Of a DNA stretch of 64,000 bases, positions 38,054-50,975 are shown one piece after another. The stretch covers positions 9,944,616-10,008,615 of the forward strand of contig HG738139.1 of NCBI GenBank assembly GCA_000499405.2. Reading direction: 5' to 3'. Source of the stretch: Onchocerca volvulus (taxonomy: Eukaryota; Nematoda; Chromadorea; Rhabditida; Onchocercidae). The notes beneath the pieces are model-generated. The model saw only the letters and a program-made list of their open reading frames with translations, had not been told where the DNA came from and did no database searches. Each line of letters begins with the position of its first letter. The stretch's first letter is position 1. The position numbers were made by a program, and so were the translations under genes.

Positions 38054-41000
38054 ATGTTTCGATCACGGATATTATTCGCCACAATCAGTATTTTATTCAG
38101 TACTGCTACCCTTGATACATGTAATAAATTTAATTTTAATTAAAAATTATATGGAATTCGATGATAAAGATCTTTTTTATTTGCATATGCTCAAGATAAT
38201 TTGGTACACATCATAGAAATGCAAACAGACTAATATAATATGAAAAAGTTAAATTCCAAGAAATTAAAAAAAAAAAAAAAATTAAATTCCAAGAAATCAA
38301 ATTCATTCTTACTCTTTATTGAATAATTTATTGTAAGATGAATACTTTTTGTTTCATATTTTTCTTCGTTTTCTTTTTAGCATTCATTCACTGTTTTTGA
38401 AATTCAAATCTAAATTTTGTTTCAAGCTAGTCAATATATGACTCATTATGATTTGACGAAAGATGGAAAAGTTGATAAACGAGAACTGAGGACAGTAGCA
38501 TATATGGATCACAAACTTCCTCCGACAATCAGCGATGTAACATTTTGATCATTCCTGGATAAGTTATAAGGATCTTTATTTCTCAGAAATCTCAATTTTC
38601 TCATTACTTATTCCTAGCTTTATATTTTTTCAAATTAATTTTATCCTTTTTATTATTTATCTCCCATTTAAAATGAAACAAAAAAATAAATTCTAGTTCA
38701 TCATTTCTGATGGCACTTTTGAATTTTCTGTTTTTTAGGAAATTTTCTGGAAAGCAGATCATAATGGCGATAAATTCATTGATCGTACTGAAATTATTGC
38801 AGCTGTCAGATCCATTCAAAGACATGTTGTTCGAGCTACGTCACGTTGGTTAGAGGTGATATTGTTTTAAAATTAAATTTAATTTAAAGTAGCAATTTGG
38901 ACATCTAATGATTATTTTCCAAAAAACTCATCAAAAGCTGTTCAATTAATTAATAGTTCATGAATATTGTGCCAAATCTGTAGAATTGCTGAGAAAATAT
39001 GGAGTTGCATTTGACCGAAGTTATACTGAACGTTCAGGATCACGATATGGATGGCGATGGCCGAATGAATGAAATGGAACTATTCGAATCGATTTACATG
39101 GAACATGGTTTAGCAATGGAAGATGTAAATGGTTGTTTTCGAGAAAGTGATATTAATAAGGACAAGTATTTGACATCGAATGAATTGGTTGAAATGCTTC
39201 AGTGTAGCAGATTATTGGCACTGAAAGAAGCAAAAGAACTCATGAAGGTTTGTTGATTGAATTACTGTTGATGATATCCGCTATAAGCAATAAGGAATAG
39301 GTGTAAAATAAAATTTTAAAAGTCAGAAATCTTCGAAATATTCAAAAATGATGAAATTTAAACAAGATAAGATAATATATATTTTAATTTCTATTTCAAT
39401 TAAGCAAGTGATTTTCGCGCAAAAAAATATTTTATTTTATTCAAGGTCAATAATGCTGAAAAATAGAACACCATTACAATCAGTGGGACTTTCTTTGTCT
39501 CGTTCGTTTAACCTATTTTTTTAACAACCGCAGAAAATCTGAAAAAATTGCGCATCAAGTATAAGAAATCTTTCAAACACTTAAAAAATTATCCCATTAG
39601 ATCACTTTTTCTCTCAGTTCAGATTTATGACACTGATGGAGATCGTCGATTGAACATTCAAGAAGCGCAAATGTTGGCTAGCTTACGTTATGATATTGAA
39701 CCCGATTATGCAACAATTGTCTTTGAGGATGTCAGCCATCGAACCGATCATACTGTACTTCTTCAAATATCTATTCAGTATTTTAAATTGAGAGAATTTC
39801 TTTACAAAAATTTGGAATCTTAGAAATGAAATATACTTAAAAATGAAATGTGATATCAAAATCTAAAAGTTCGAAGCATATAAATTAAATATCAATAACA
39901 ATTAAATACTGCTAAGATAAATGCTGAAATTGAAATGTTATACATGTAGTAATAGTTTTTTTTTTTTTCAGATAAATGAATTAGAATTAATTGATTTTCT
40001 CACGAAACTACGAGAAGAAGCTGCTATTGCTGCATTGAACAAATTAACCGTTAGTTTGTTATACACCCGATTAATTTCAACAGCTGACTGGATAATAAGC
40101 TAAAATATAATTCTCATTATCAATAGCACTGAATTCAAAACAGTTACCAAAAAATGAAAACAAATTTTGCTATTATGAAAATCGTTTAATATTTTTTCTA
40201 AAATTATCTAAAATCAATATCAGGAATCTTAAGTTCGCTTTATGTTTTATCGCCTAAAAAAAAAGATATTTAGAGCCTGGATATGAATGGTGATGAAGCA
40301 GTATCGTTCAGTGAATTATTGCAAGGATATGAGAAGCAATTAAAAAAATCTGTTTTAAAGAAAATTTTCAGCAAAGTGGATGTCAATAAGGTAGATTTAA
40401 CAAAGTTGAAAGTTAAGAATAGTAAACTGCAAGGATAATTTCCAAACGGATTCCTTTCTCCTGAAAATTTGCTTTTATTATTCATAAATACTTTCCTTCA
40501 TGAGGTATTTATTTTAGAACGCTCACATTGATCCAATCGAATATGTGTCATTGCAAAATCTAATTGCGGATAAAATTCATCTCCAAACAATACAAAATGA
40601 TTTTGAACAACGACATTCTACAACCATAGATACAACAACATTTCTGCCAACTTTGATCATTTTCAGAACTCCTAAAAAACCACATAATAAGCAACCATCA
40701 AGGCGAAGAATCCGTCGTTCAGGTCATGTTGTTACTTATATTTTGCCTGTTTCATAGATCCTTACATTTACATTTCTGGTAATTTATTTCATTCTTCTAT
40801 CATTATAAACTGTGAACAATAGATAGCGAAACATTTTATTGACTTGTTCTTTTATGGCAACTTGATTTTAACGTTATCTAAGAAAATATTTCTTACTTTC
40901 AATTTTGCACTATTTGAGAAAATAACTGCATAAAATCATCGCTGATAAGCACACATGAATTTAATTATTTTCAGATTCAGAAACCGACAAGAAGTTAATG

Positions 41001-44000
41001 GTCAGTGATGATTCAGAACCAGGTATCAAAGAACTGACTGCAACTAATGCAAATAATGTATATTTTACTAAAGCAGCTACTGCAGTACCTAGAGTTATGG
41101 AACTGAATAAAAACTATCAAAAATTTATTTCCAATGGAGCCAAACTATTCGATATGTTAACCGATAGCAAACATAAGGAAGAGATTAGAAGAGATGATAT
41201 CACAAAAACTTGGGAAAAACTGATTGCTGGTATCAGCGGTTCAACGCCATTGCTTATGCAGGAAGATCGTAAACTTACATCAAATATAAATAAAGATCAA
41301 ATGGGAACTAGCTTAACAACTGATAAGAACGGATATGCTCAAGAACAGAATGGAGCACTTGGTAATAATCCAAGCATAGCTTATATGAAGAAATTTGGAA
41401 AATTTTTTGATTTTCTGGAAAAAGCTTTCAAAAAGGTATCTGAAGCGGTTAAAGAAAACGACGAAAAACAAAACAACGAAAAACAATCAGAATTTTTGGA
41501 AAGTCCTCTGAAAGGTATCAATATTTTTAAGCATTTGAGTCCAACTGACAACATTTCAAATAATGGAACAAATGAAATCGAGAAAATAGCAAATGTTACC
41601 GAGATTCCGATGTCCGTACCGACGACTACTACTAAAAAAACGAAAACAAGGGGAGATCGGAAAGATGCAACTTACAGAAAAAGCCGTAATGAGGAGAATT
41701 TGATCGTTCATACACCTGTTGACACATCAGGATATAAAACAATAACATCAGAAAGGTTAAGCGAATCATTTGATGCACCGTCTTTGCAACTCGATAATGA
41801 AATAGTTCAAGAAGAAAAAGAAGCAAAAATGATTGATTATGAAGCAAAGAGTCGTGAGGAACAAGAAAGTTCATCAGAGGAAAGCGATCTTCACGATGAA
41901 GAAGAAAAGGACGTAAAGGAAAAAATTGTGGAAGATTGCACATTAGAAAATGGGACCGATTCCTTTGATTCGGAGAATTCTTCGGAACATCAAATTAAAT
42001 CAATAAAGAAAAATAAATGCAAAGTGCAAGCACACAGATCAGATGAAATTGTTGGTATCGAACTGCTGCAGAAAGCTTCAGAAGTAATTAAAAAAGAAAA
42101 ATCTAACGAGGAGTCCAAAAATCAAAAAAAACGAAGGCGAAAGTTACAGAATAAAAATAAATTTTCCAGTAAAGCCAATTCATTGGAACATGAAACAACT
42201 CCAGCATTTTTAGATGATGTTGAGAATGAGAGCAACTTGATCAAGATGGAAAATAAATCATCATCTATTAGCTATAAAATATATTCCGAAAATGATAATG
42301 ACGAATTTACTGAAATGTTTCCCGAAGCTGAAGGCGAAGAAGAATCTGGCGAATTGTCTGACGAAGGAGCTTCTACAAAACATATATATTTCAATAAATC
42401 ATCAGAACAGGAATCTGCAAACAAATATGCTAAATTTGCCATGCAATCTTTTAACTCTGGAAAATCACTCAGTGAAAAGTTGATTAATCTGACGGATAAA
42501 TATGATAAACCAATTCATAGTAGCCGAAATTCTACAAACTTCAAAAAAAATTTTGCTAAAACAAAAGAAAAATTATCATCACACAAAGCAGTGCATCTGA
42601 AAGAAAAGTCCAGATTACCAGATAAAGAGTCTAAAGATTATAAATTTTTGGAACCGAATTTAATGTTTTCGAAAGAGGAAAATATCATTAAGAAACACGA
42701 CCAAGAAATGCTTTTACGCTCAAAAATAGCTGATCCCCAGATCTTCAAATTACAAAACTCAACTTCAGAACAAATGGAATCGCAAACTGTAAGTGACGAA
42801 ACAATAAGTCACGTTTTGAATGCAACGCCTTCTAAAATACATCAGACATTAATGGTTCCTAAGACTGCGAAATCCGGAAATCAAAAAAAGACGATAAATT
42901 CTAAAAAAAAGAAGTCTCCATGCAAACACAAAAAAAATGACATAATTTCGCAAGTCCCGAAAACATCCCTGATCTCATCTTCACTTCCGACGATGTCAGC
43001 AATTTTTATAACTTCACTATCGTCTCCGGAGTCTTCAACAACGATAAATCCCCATTTGAAAACAATATGTCCCTGCTTAATAACGATAGATTCTTCAACA
43101 ATGACAGATTCTAAATTCGCAACAACGATGGATCATTCAACGACAGATTCTGAACTCTTAACAACGATGGACCATTCAACGACAGATTCTAAACTCTCGA
43201 TGGATCATTCAACGACAGAGTTTTCTCCAACAATGACAGCTTCTAAACTCTCAACAACGATGGGTCATTCAACGACAGAGCCTTATTCAACAACGGCAGA
43301 TTCTAAACTCTTAACAACGACGGATCATTCAACGACAGAGCCTTCTCCAACAATGACAGATTCTACACTCTCAACAACGATAAATCCCTATTTGAAAACA
43401 ATATGTCCCTGCTCAATAACGATAGATTCTTCTTCAACAATGACAGATTCTAAATTCGCAACAACGATGGATCATTCAACGACAGAGTTTTCTCCAACAA
43501 TGACAGCTTCTAAACTCTCAACAACGATGGATCACTCAACGACAGATTCTAAACTCTTAACAACGATGGATCATTCAACGATAGAGCCTTCTTCAACAAC
43601 AAAAGATTCCAAACTCTCAACAACGATGGTTCATTCAACAACAGAGCCTTCTTCAACAATGACAGATTCTAAATTCGCAACAACGATGGATCACTCAACG
43701 ACAGATTCTAAACTCTTAACAACGATGGGTCATTCAACGACAGAGTCTTCTTCAACAACAAAAGATTCCAAAATCTCAACAACGATGGATCATTCAACGA
43801 CAGAGCCTTCTCCAACAATGACAGATTCTAAACTCTCAACAACGATGGGTCATTCAACGACAGAGCCTTCTTCAACAACAAAAGATTCCAAAATCTCAAC
43901 AACGATGGATCATTCAACAACAGAGCCTTCTTCAACAACGATAGATACTAAACTCTCAACAACGATGGATCATTCAACGACAGATTCTTCTCCAACAGTG

Positions 44001-46701
44001 ACAGATTCTAAACTCTTAACAACAATGGATCATTCAACGACAAAGCCTTCTTCAACAACGACAGATTCTAAACTCTCAACAACGATAGATCATTCAACGA
44101 CAGAGCGTTTTTCAACAACAAAAGATTCCAAACTCTTAACAATGATTGATCATTCAACAACAGAGCCTTCTTCAACAACGACAGATCCTAAACTCTCAAC
44201 AACGATAGATCATTCAACGACAGAGTCTTCTTCAACAACGATAGATCATTCAACGACAGAGTCTTCTTCAACAACGATAGATTCTAAACTCTCAACAACG
44301 ATGGATCATTCAACGACAGAGTCTCCTTCAACAACAAAAGATTCCAAACTCTCAACAATGATGGATCATTCAACGACAGATTCTTCTCCAACAGTGACAG
44401 ATTCCAAACTCTTAACAACGATTGATCATTCAACAACAGAGCCTTCTTCAACAACGACAGATCCTAAACTCTCAACAATGATGGATCATTCAACGACAGA
44501 TTCTTCTCTAAAAGTGACAGATTCTAAACTTTCAACAACGATGGGTCATTCAACGACAGAGCCATCTTCAACAAAGGCAGATTCTAAACTCTCAACAACG
44601 ATGGATCATTCAACAACAGAGCCTTCTCCAACAGTGACAGATTCTAAACCCTCAACAACGACGGACCATTCAACGATAAAGCCTTCTTCAACAACAAAAG
44701 ATTCCAAACTCTCAACAACGATTGATCATTCAACAACAGAGCCTTCTTCAACAACGACAGATCCTAAACTCTCAACAATGATGGATCATTCAACGACAGA
44801 TTCTTCTCTAAAAGTGACAGATTCTAAACTTTCAACAACGATGGGTCATTCAACGACAGAGCCATCTTCAACAAAGGCAGATTCTAAACTCTCAACAACG
44901 ATGGATCATTCAACAACAGAGCCTTCTCCAACAGTGACAGATTCTAAACCCTCAACAACGACGGACCATTCAACGATAAAGCCTTCTTCAACAACAAAAG
45001 ATTCCAAACTCTCAACAACGATGGATCATTCAACAACAGAGCCTTCTTCAACAACGATAAATCCCTATTTGAAAACAATATGTCCCTGCTCAATAACGAT
45101 AGATTCTTCTTCAACAATGACAGATTCTAAATTCGCAACAACGATGGATCATTCAACGACAGATTCTGAACTCTTAACAACGATGGATCATTCAACGACA
45201 GATCATTCAACGGCAGATCCTTCTCCAACAACAAGAGATTCTAAACTTTCAACAACGATGGATCATCCAAATAATGCAGTTATGGGTAAGTCACCGACAA
45301 GAACTTTTCCCTTTACAGATCTAAAAATGAATTTGACAAAACCACTCAACTGTTCATAGTGCCGAATAAGGGCCAAAACCATTAACATATTTGGAGAACA
45401 AAAAAACATATATCGCGAACATGCGGAATGCAAAACTACAAAAGCGTTGCCAAATTTGACCTTTAACGAGTAAAAAAGTGAAATTACAGATGAAAAGAAC
45501 AATAAAGAAATCAAATTGATTCAGAATGGGCGCAAAGAATGCCCATGTCAAAGGAGATTTCCTACTCATGATAATATCGCAACCGAAATTATCATCCCAA
45601 CAACAAAAACAAGGCAAGTTTTTGTTTTTTTAGAGACAATTTGATGACAATTTGCTAATAATTTAATTTTTTTTTTTCGGGAATTCTTGCATCGAAAACA
45701 AAAGATTCTAAAATTGAATTTTCTCGAAAATTTTGCTGATTTCGAAAAGTTTTTGATTATTATGTCTCCTGACTATCTCATTTGAGAAAAAGAGAAAATT
45801 GTCAGATTTTTAGCGATCTGTGCGACTTCTTAAAAACGTTTGCAAATTCTTATAGATGTAATTATTGCTATATCAGGCTGTTTCTTTATGTATATTAGGA
45901 AATTCGTTCAGTTCAACAATGCAGAAATTATGAAGTCAACAATATATCTAAATCGTAATCCATCAGAAGTGACTGTGATTCTTAACCGATCTTCTATCTT
46001 CAATGATTTCACTTGATTTCAGAGATGTGAGTTGTAACGAGAAAGATTTGTCGTGCAGATGCCTATTGAAAAAGCAGTATCCATCCAAAAATTGCCTAAA
46101 TAATCAAAAAAATACTAGATGTAAGGATATTAGATGTTTAGCACGATTTATATCATGAAAAAATTTAATATTAGAAAAGGCAAGATTAAAGTTTGAAGAA
46201 GGTTTAATGACTTTAATTTCCAAACTAGTTCTCATCTAGAATTTGTCTTTAATTTTTTTGTTCGATATACTTGACGAAACCGAATTTCTTTGAAAATTTT
46301 AAAAACACAGATTAATATTTGCAGATTTTCCATTGAATTTTCATATGATACTTTATTTCTAGTTTTTGATTGGTTGATACAATTTTCAAAAAATATCGAT
46401 TCGCCTGAGGAACATTTCTCTCAGAAAAGTGAGACAGTAAGTTTTTTTTTTCTTTTTTTTTGTTAATTAAGGAAAAATTCACCTCAAATCGTAGATAGTA
46501 ATTAAGATGAGTTTTTTCTTTTTTTTCCTTTTTTTTTTTTTTTAGGAATCACTTCATCAAACTTTAAAAACAAATGAAGCAAATCAATCACAAGTGGGAG
46601 AACGGCGAACGGAAAAATATGAAAATTTGTTGCTTCGAGCGATGCAAGAATATCATAAATACATCGAATCTCAAAAATCAGGAAAAATGATGAAGGATTA
46701 A
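38054..46701 (+). CDS. Giant secreted EF-hand / acidic / Thr-Ser-repeat protein
   Basis: Exons: 38054-38120, 38427-38536, 38739-38855, 39038-39247, 39623-39754, 39972-40049, 40274-40390, 40518-40722, 40975-45285, 45490-45613, 46023-46120, 46363-46436, 46546-46701; one frame, about 1932 residues. Residues 1-22 are a hydrophobic signal peptide. Residues 30-300 hold about eight EF-hand-like segments; the best loops are DHDMDGDGRMNEME, DINKDKYLTSNE, DTDGDRRLNIQE and DMNGDEAVSFSE, while others have lost ligands. PSRRRIRRS (about 337-345) is a furin-type site. Then come an acidic, Lys/Glu/Ser-rich region (about 350-1030), a Thr/Ser array of 20-residue repeats (about 1031-1778), and a tail with CPC and CNEKDLSCRC. 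I recognise no orthologue. Secretion and extracellular calcium binding with heavy O-glycosylation are inference. The 45613 donor is GC rather than GT. Retaining the exon 8 intron gives a 356-residue EF-hand-only form ending at 40757. Confidence 0.8.
40723..40757 (+). CDS. Alternative C-terminal tail if the exon 8 donor is skipped
   Basis: Reading through the GTCATG donor at 40723 adds GHVVTYILPVS and a TAG at 40755-40757. The result would be a secreted EF-hand protein of 356 residues without the repeat region. The reading frame alone cannot tell which form is made. Confidence 0.4.
43036..45270 (+). repeat. 60-bp coding tandem array (20-residue Thr/Ser repeat)
   Basis: Within exon 9 the unit TTMDHSTTEPSSTTTDSKLS recurs about 35 times with variants (EPSP, DSSP, TIDHSTT, PKLS). 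Some units are shortened or doubled (43138-43200, 44236-44285). Three cassettes reading INPYLKTICPCSITIDS or close variants interrupt it. Codon choice is nearly constant between units, so the array is young or is being homogenised. Confidence 0.95.
44430..45029 (+). repeat. Perfect or near-perfect 300-bp tandem duplication inside the array
   Basis: 44461-44700 is identical to 44761-45000, and the similarity runs on with single changes to about 300 bases per copy, that is five 60-bp units duplicated as a block. It is a higher-order repeat and a likely site of length variation. Confidence 0.9.
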
Positions 46702-48459
46702 TAAATGAAAATTTTCTTCCAAAAGTTTTTTTGGTCAGAAAATTTTTTAAAACCAAATTCAAAATTATCTTCGTATCATTAGTTATGGTAATTCATCCGT
46801 TTTTCGCCATATCGTATTGAATATTTGAACAATAACATTGACAAATTGGACATATTTAAGTTATTTGCTTGTACAGATTCTTCATAAGTGGCTTAGTTAT
46901 TGATTATTCGATTTCCCGCTGTTTATTCGGGTAAACAATTGTTGTTCTAAAGATTCGAAATTTGAAATGAAACTTTTTAATACATCAAATTATTTCGCTG
47001 TTGAGCGAACGATCTGATGAGAGCATCTTCCATTCCATAATGATTAAATTCCATATTATTTGAATTAGTAAAAAACACCAAAACTCCTTTTGTTCACGCC
47101 GACTGATCACCGAAAATTATCATCAAAACGTATTTATTTTCTCTAAGAGTTGATTTTGGAAAAAGGAACGTGAGAAACCGAGTATTGCAAAGGAAGCATG
47201 ACGTGCCATTTGAATTCTCTACTTCTTTTCCTTTGTTTGTTTGTTCTTATACATAAATCTTTTATATGCATAAATTGTTTACATTTTTTAAATTAAAAGC
47301 TACTATCTATCAGTCCGAGAATGCAAAGAGAAAAGACATTATCCGTCCGGGAAGACGAATTACCTATTGCTCTATCTACGTGACTTCCTTGTCATTTCAT
47401 TAGAAATCTACGTGACTTTTTGTCATTTCATCAGAATAAAGGAAGATAATTGGATGGAAGTCACGTAAACATAGGAAGGTTGAGATGGCGATGAGAAAGA
47501 GTCTTTTTGTTTCCACATTTTTCACAGTTCGAAAAATATAATGAATTAATCGTTCACATGAATTATCTCCTAGATAAACTCATTTCTCAACAAAATTTGT
47601 GAGAGAAGATATCCCTACTAAAATTCATGCCACACAACCACAAGTATCACGTTGGAAACAAGAAACGATGCCAAGAATAGCCAATGCTTCTTATTTTCTG
47701 ATAGAAGTGGGAATAAGATTCACAGGATCAGATTTACGTGAATAGAATGATAGAAGAAGAATATAGATATTTAGAATAAGTTACAGCGCATCTAAGTTAT
47801 CAACGTGTAATAGTGTCACGCGGGAAACAATCAGAAATGATGTTGTTGCTTCTGCTGCTTATCATCTTTTGAGCCTGAAATATCAAGTAATCTGAAGTTT
47901 CGTGACGAAACGTGTCAGTAATTGCGACAATCCAAATTGCTCTGCATTTTCTGTAATTATAATGGTTACTTCTGGTACTTCTGTGCCAACTTCTGTCACA
48001 ATGGTTGCAGCAAGCAGAGAGAATTTACTCTTTTGAAAGAAAACATAACTTGATCTTTCTGCTCTTGGCTTAATTTCCTGTAGATTATCTTAATTTCGAA
48101 CCCTATCAAACAATATTTCTTGTAATTCTTGAAAGCGCATCTCTGCTGCAGTGATATTGAGCTTCTCGTTTCCTACAATGTATGAATAAATTCAGTATGC
48201 TTTTTCGCCCCTGTTTATAGCATTCTTGAGTCTTTTAATATCTGGTACTCTTTTAACATTTATATTGACAATTTTTATTGGATTCTGATTTTTTTACTTA
48301 AAATTAACCATTCAATACCGCCATACTTGGCTTGCTACAAAGTTCTTGGGATTGGAATTACGGTAACGAAAAGTATATCGGCATTTTCTCTTTTTTCTGC
48401 TAAACGAAGTTTTACATTCAAATATTACAGATTTTTCTTATCAGACAATTCGATTACTG
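46702..48459. other. Intergenic
   Basis: AT-rich DNA with no gene I can support. TTTTCTTATCAG at 48433-48444 lies 15 bases before the next ATG and is a probable trans-splice acceptor. Confidence 0.5.
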
Positions 48460-50975
48460 ATGTCAAGCAAACAGCATGAAACAACAGTCCTACGACCATC
48501 ACTTAAGAAACAACAAGTACAAGCTCAAGCTCGATCTAAGGATTCAGATGCTAAACGAGTCTCTCTTTAATTCGTTGTTTTTTATGAGCATTCTCTGTCT
48601 TATGCGAACTGATTTAGAAAGTAGCGATAGATACTTTTAGCTTGATGCATTGGCGAATGTGCATTTTGAAGAGTACCACTCTTTCTTGATTATTCGGATT
48701 TTTCATAGATGAAAGAAATATCATAAATTTTGAAATTTCCTTGGAATTTTTGATGAAGTATAATTTTGAACATAGATATAGATGAATAAGTATCATAGGG
48801 AATTTTTGTTCCAAAAAAATTTGGCAATTTTGAGTGAGTTCATGTGAATAAATGATAAGAGGTCATTAATTCGTTTATTATTAAATGAAAAAAATATTGC
48901 ATCACTGCAGCATGTCACCTTCGCAACGCCGAAATTACCATCTTCCAAATGCATCCTGCCAAAGCAACAATTAACTTCTGATCAGAATATTTCAAAAGTA
49001 TGTTTCGTCATTTCAGGAAATTATCCTTGGCGGTTTTTTTAGTACGTTTCATTCCACCTATTTTTCATTCATTTCGGGTATTAATACAAATGAGCAATGG
49101 TTTTTAAAATGGAGTTTTGTCAATAAGTGATCAGCGCTTGCACGTTATTATTAGCAATTAGTTATTCAAAAATAGTCTTTAAGTATAATATATCCATAGT
49201 AATTATTCGTCAGAAAAACAATTTCCATTTTTTCAGAGTCGGAAGCAAAAATCTGTTATCGATGCTCACAGAAAACGCATTCCGTCGGTGGAACTTGTAG
49301 AGCTTCGTACGAAGAAAAATAAACACAACGAACAAATCATACGTTTATGTGAGGTATTAGTTTGATATTGCATTTTTTGCTATTTCTCATCTTCAATTCT
49401 TAAAATTGTGCGTGAATTTGTTTTATATTAGCTAACTGATCAAAAATCTTCAACTTTCTAAATATTTATATTCTTCCAAGGTGCCTCTCTGTCATTACAG
49501 ATATGAAAAGCTTACTCTGAAATATTATCTGCAATAAGTTAAAATTTGAGTTGAGACTCTCATCTCAAATATCCTTTACCAAAGAATGGAAGTACCGCTG
49601 TTTATTTCCTTACACATTATAAAAAATAGCAGAAATCGAATATTTAGATGTGACGTGATTTGATATTTAAATGAATAGTTGGTCAAACTAAAAAATTGTT
49701 TTTTAGTTAAGCATTTGATTTTTTGCATACTTTCAGTATAAAAGCTTAACGTCTTTTTTAATTTTTAATCTCTTCTTCCGTGACTACCTTTCAAATCATA
49801 TGATTTCAATTTGAAAGTGCTTTCAATTAGACACAGTTTCAATTTTAATCTTCAGACGACTTTCGGAAATCTCAGATTAATCATTTTTTTAATTTGAGGC
49901 ACAGGAAGCACTTGTTAAATCAAACTACGTTATCAGACGTATGGAAAAGGAAGCAAAAGAACAAGAGACAGCTGCTACAGCGCTGCTGCAAAATGCAGTA
50001 TTGCTAATTGAAAGTGACGTATTGCGTAGTTTCGAAGAACAAAAAATCGGGGTAATTTAAATCATTTTCTTGTAAGAAACAACTTGAAGATAGATAGTAC
50101 TATGAAATTTTTAACTCAGTGCTTCAAGATTTATAATAATATGCATGTACACTTCAAGTATGCATAAATTATGAATTCCTCTTGCGACTGTTATTGTTTA
50201 CATGCTATGCATAGCAGAATCAGAAAATAGAGGATTTCCTAACCTTTAATTTCTTCCTGGAATAAGCTTGCGATACGAAATTTGCTAAGATTGCAAGAGG
50301 ACATAATTCGAGAAAGATGTTCGGAATTGAATATGAAAATATTATAGTTTATTAATATTGTGCATTATTGAATAAATTCTTTTGCAATTGCATTCCGAAG
50401 TAACCATAAGAAATTCATTTATGAATTATTATTTTTTCATTTGTTCCATCGATAAGGATATTTCTCTATTTTTAAGGATTTGTTAGACAGTGTTGAACAG
50501 CAGCAACATAAAGTTGCGCAAGATTTATACGAAGGAACTACTGGATACAATGAGAGAATAGCTAGCATTGAAAAAGTAATTGCTTTTTTGGTTTTCCATA
50601 GTTTTTCTACAAGATTTTTTTATCTCATAATTGTTGAAAATTTTTGCGGATTGAATTATGTTCATGAAGTTTCCCACTTTCATTGATTGTGAAGAGGAAG
50701 AGATCAAATTTCCAAAAAACAAAATTGGTTGGATTTCTCCTTACCTTTGCTTTTTTTTCTTTTTTTTTTTTTTTTTTTTTTTTCTACAGATATTTTACAT
50801 GTAGACTTTTTAGGCTTTGGCAGCAATTGGAAAATGTAACGAAATGCTTGATATGCAGTTCACATTCGAAGAGAACAAAGAGAGCTTATCGGTGGCTGAA
50901 GAAATGAAATTGTTGAGTACTGATATCGGTTTATATCTTGATATTCTCAATTCTTTGAAGGAATTTCGTTTATAA
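48460..50975 (+). CDS. Unrecognised coiled-coil protein
   Basis: Exons: 48460-48558, 48911-48997, 49237-49353, 49899-50051, 50477-50575, 50814-50975; every exon is a whole number of codons (all introns phase 0), total 238 residues. The first third is basic and disordered (SKQHETTVLRPSLKKQQ; HVTFATPKLPSS). From about residue 70 on it is highly helical and charged, with heptad-like stretches such as VELVELRTKKNKHNEQIIRL, NYVIRRMEKEAKEQE, SVEQQQHKVAQDL and NERIASIEKALAAIG, ending LYLDILNSLKEFRL. There is no signal peptide or membrane segment. The basic tail plus coiled coil recalls small spindle, kinetochore or nuclear scaffold proteins, but I cannot assign a family. The CGA/GTCTCT donor of exon 1 is weak; reading on would stop three codons later. 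Confidence 0.75.

Noticed and set aside
41632..41943. Minus-strand open frame within the giant exon
   Set aside because: Shadow of the Glu/Lys/Ser-rich coding strand.
45286..45489. In-frame TAG (45357) and TAA after the repeat exon, read at first as gene death
   Set aside because: A GTAAGT donor at 45286 and TTACAG acceptor at 45489 remove both stops as a normal 204-base intron and restore the frame.
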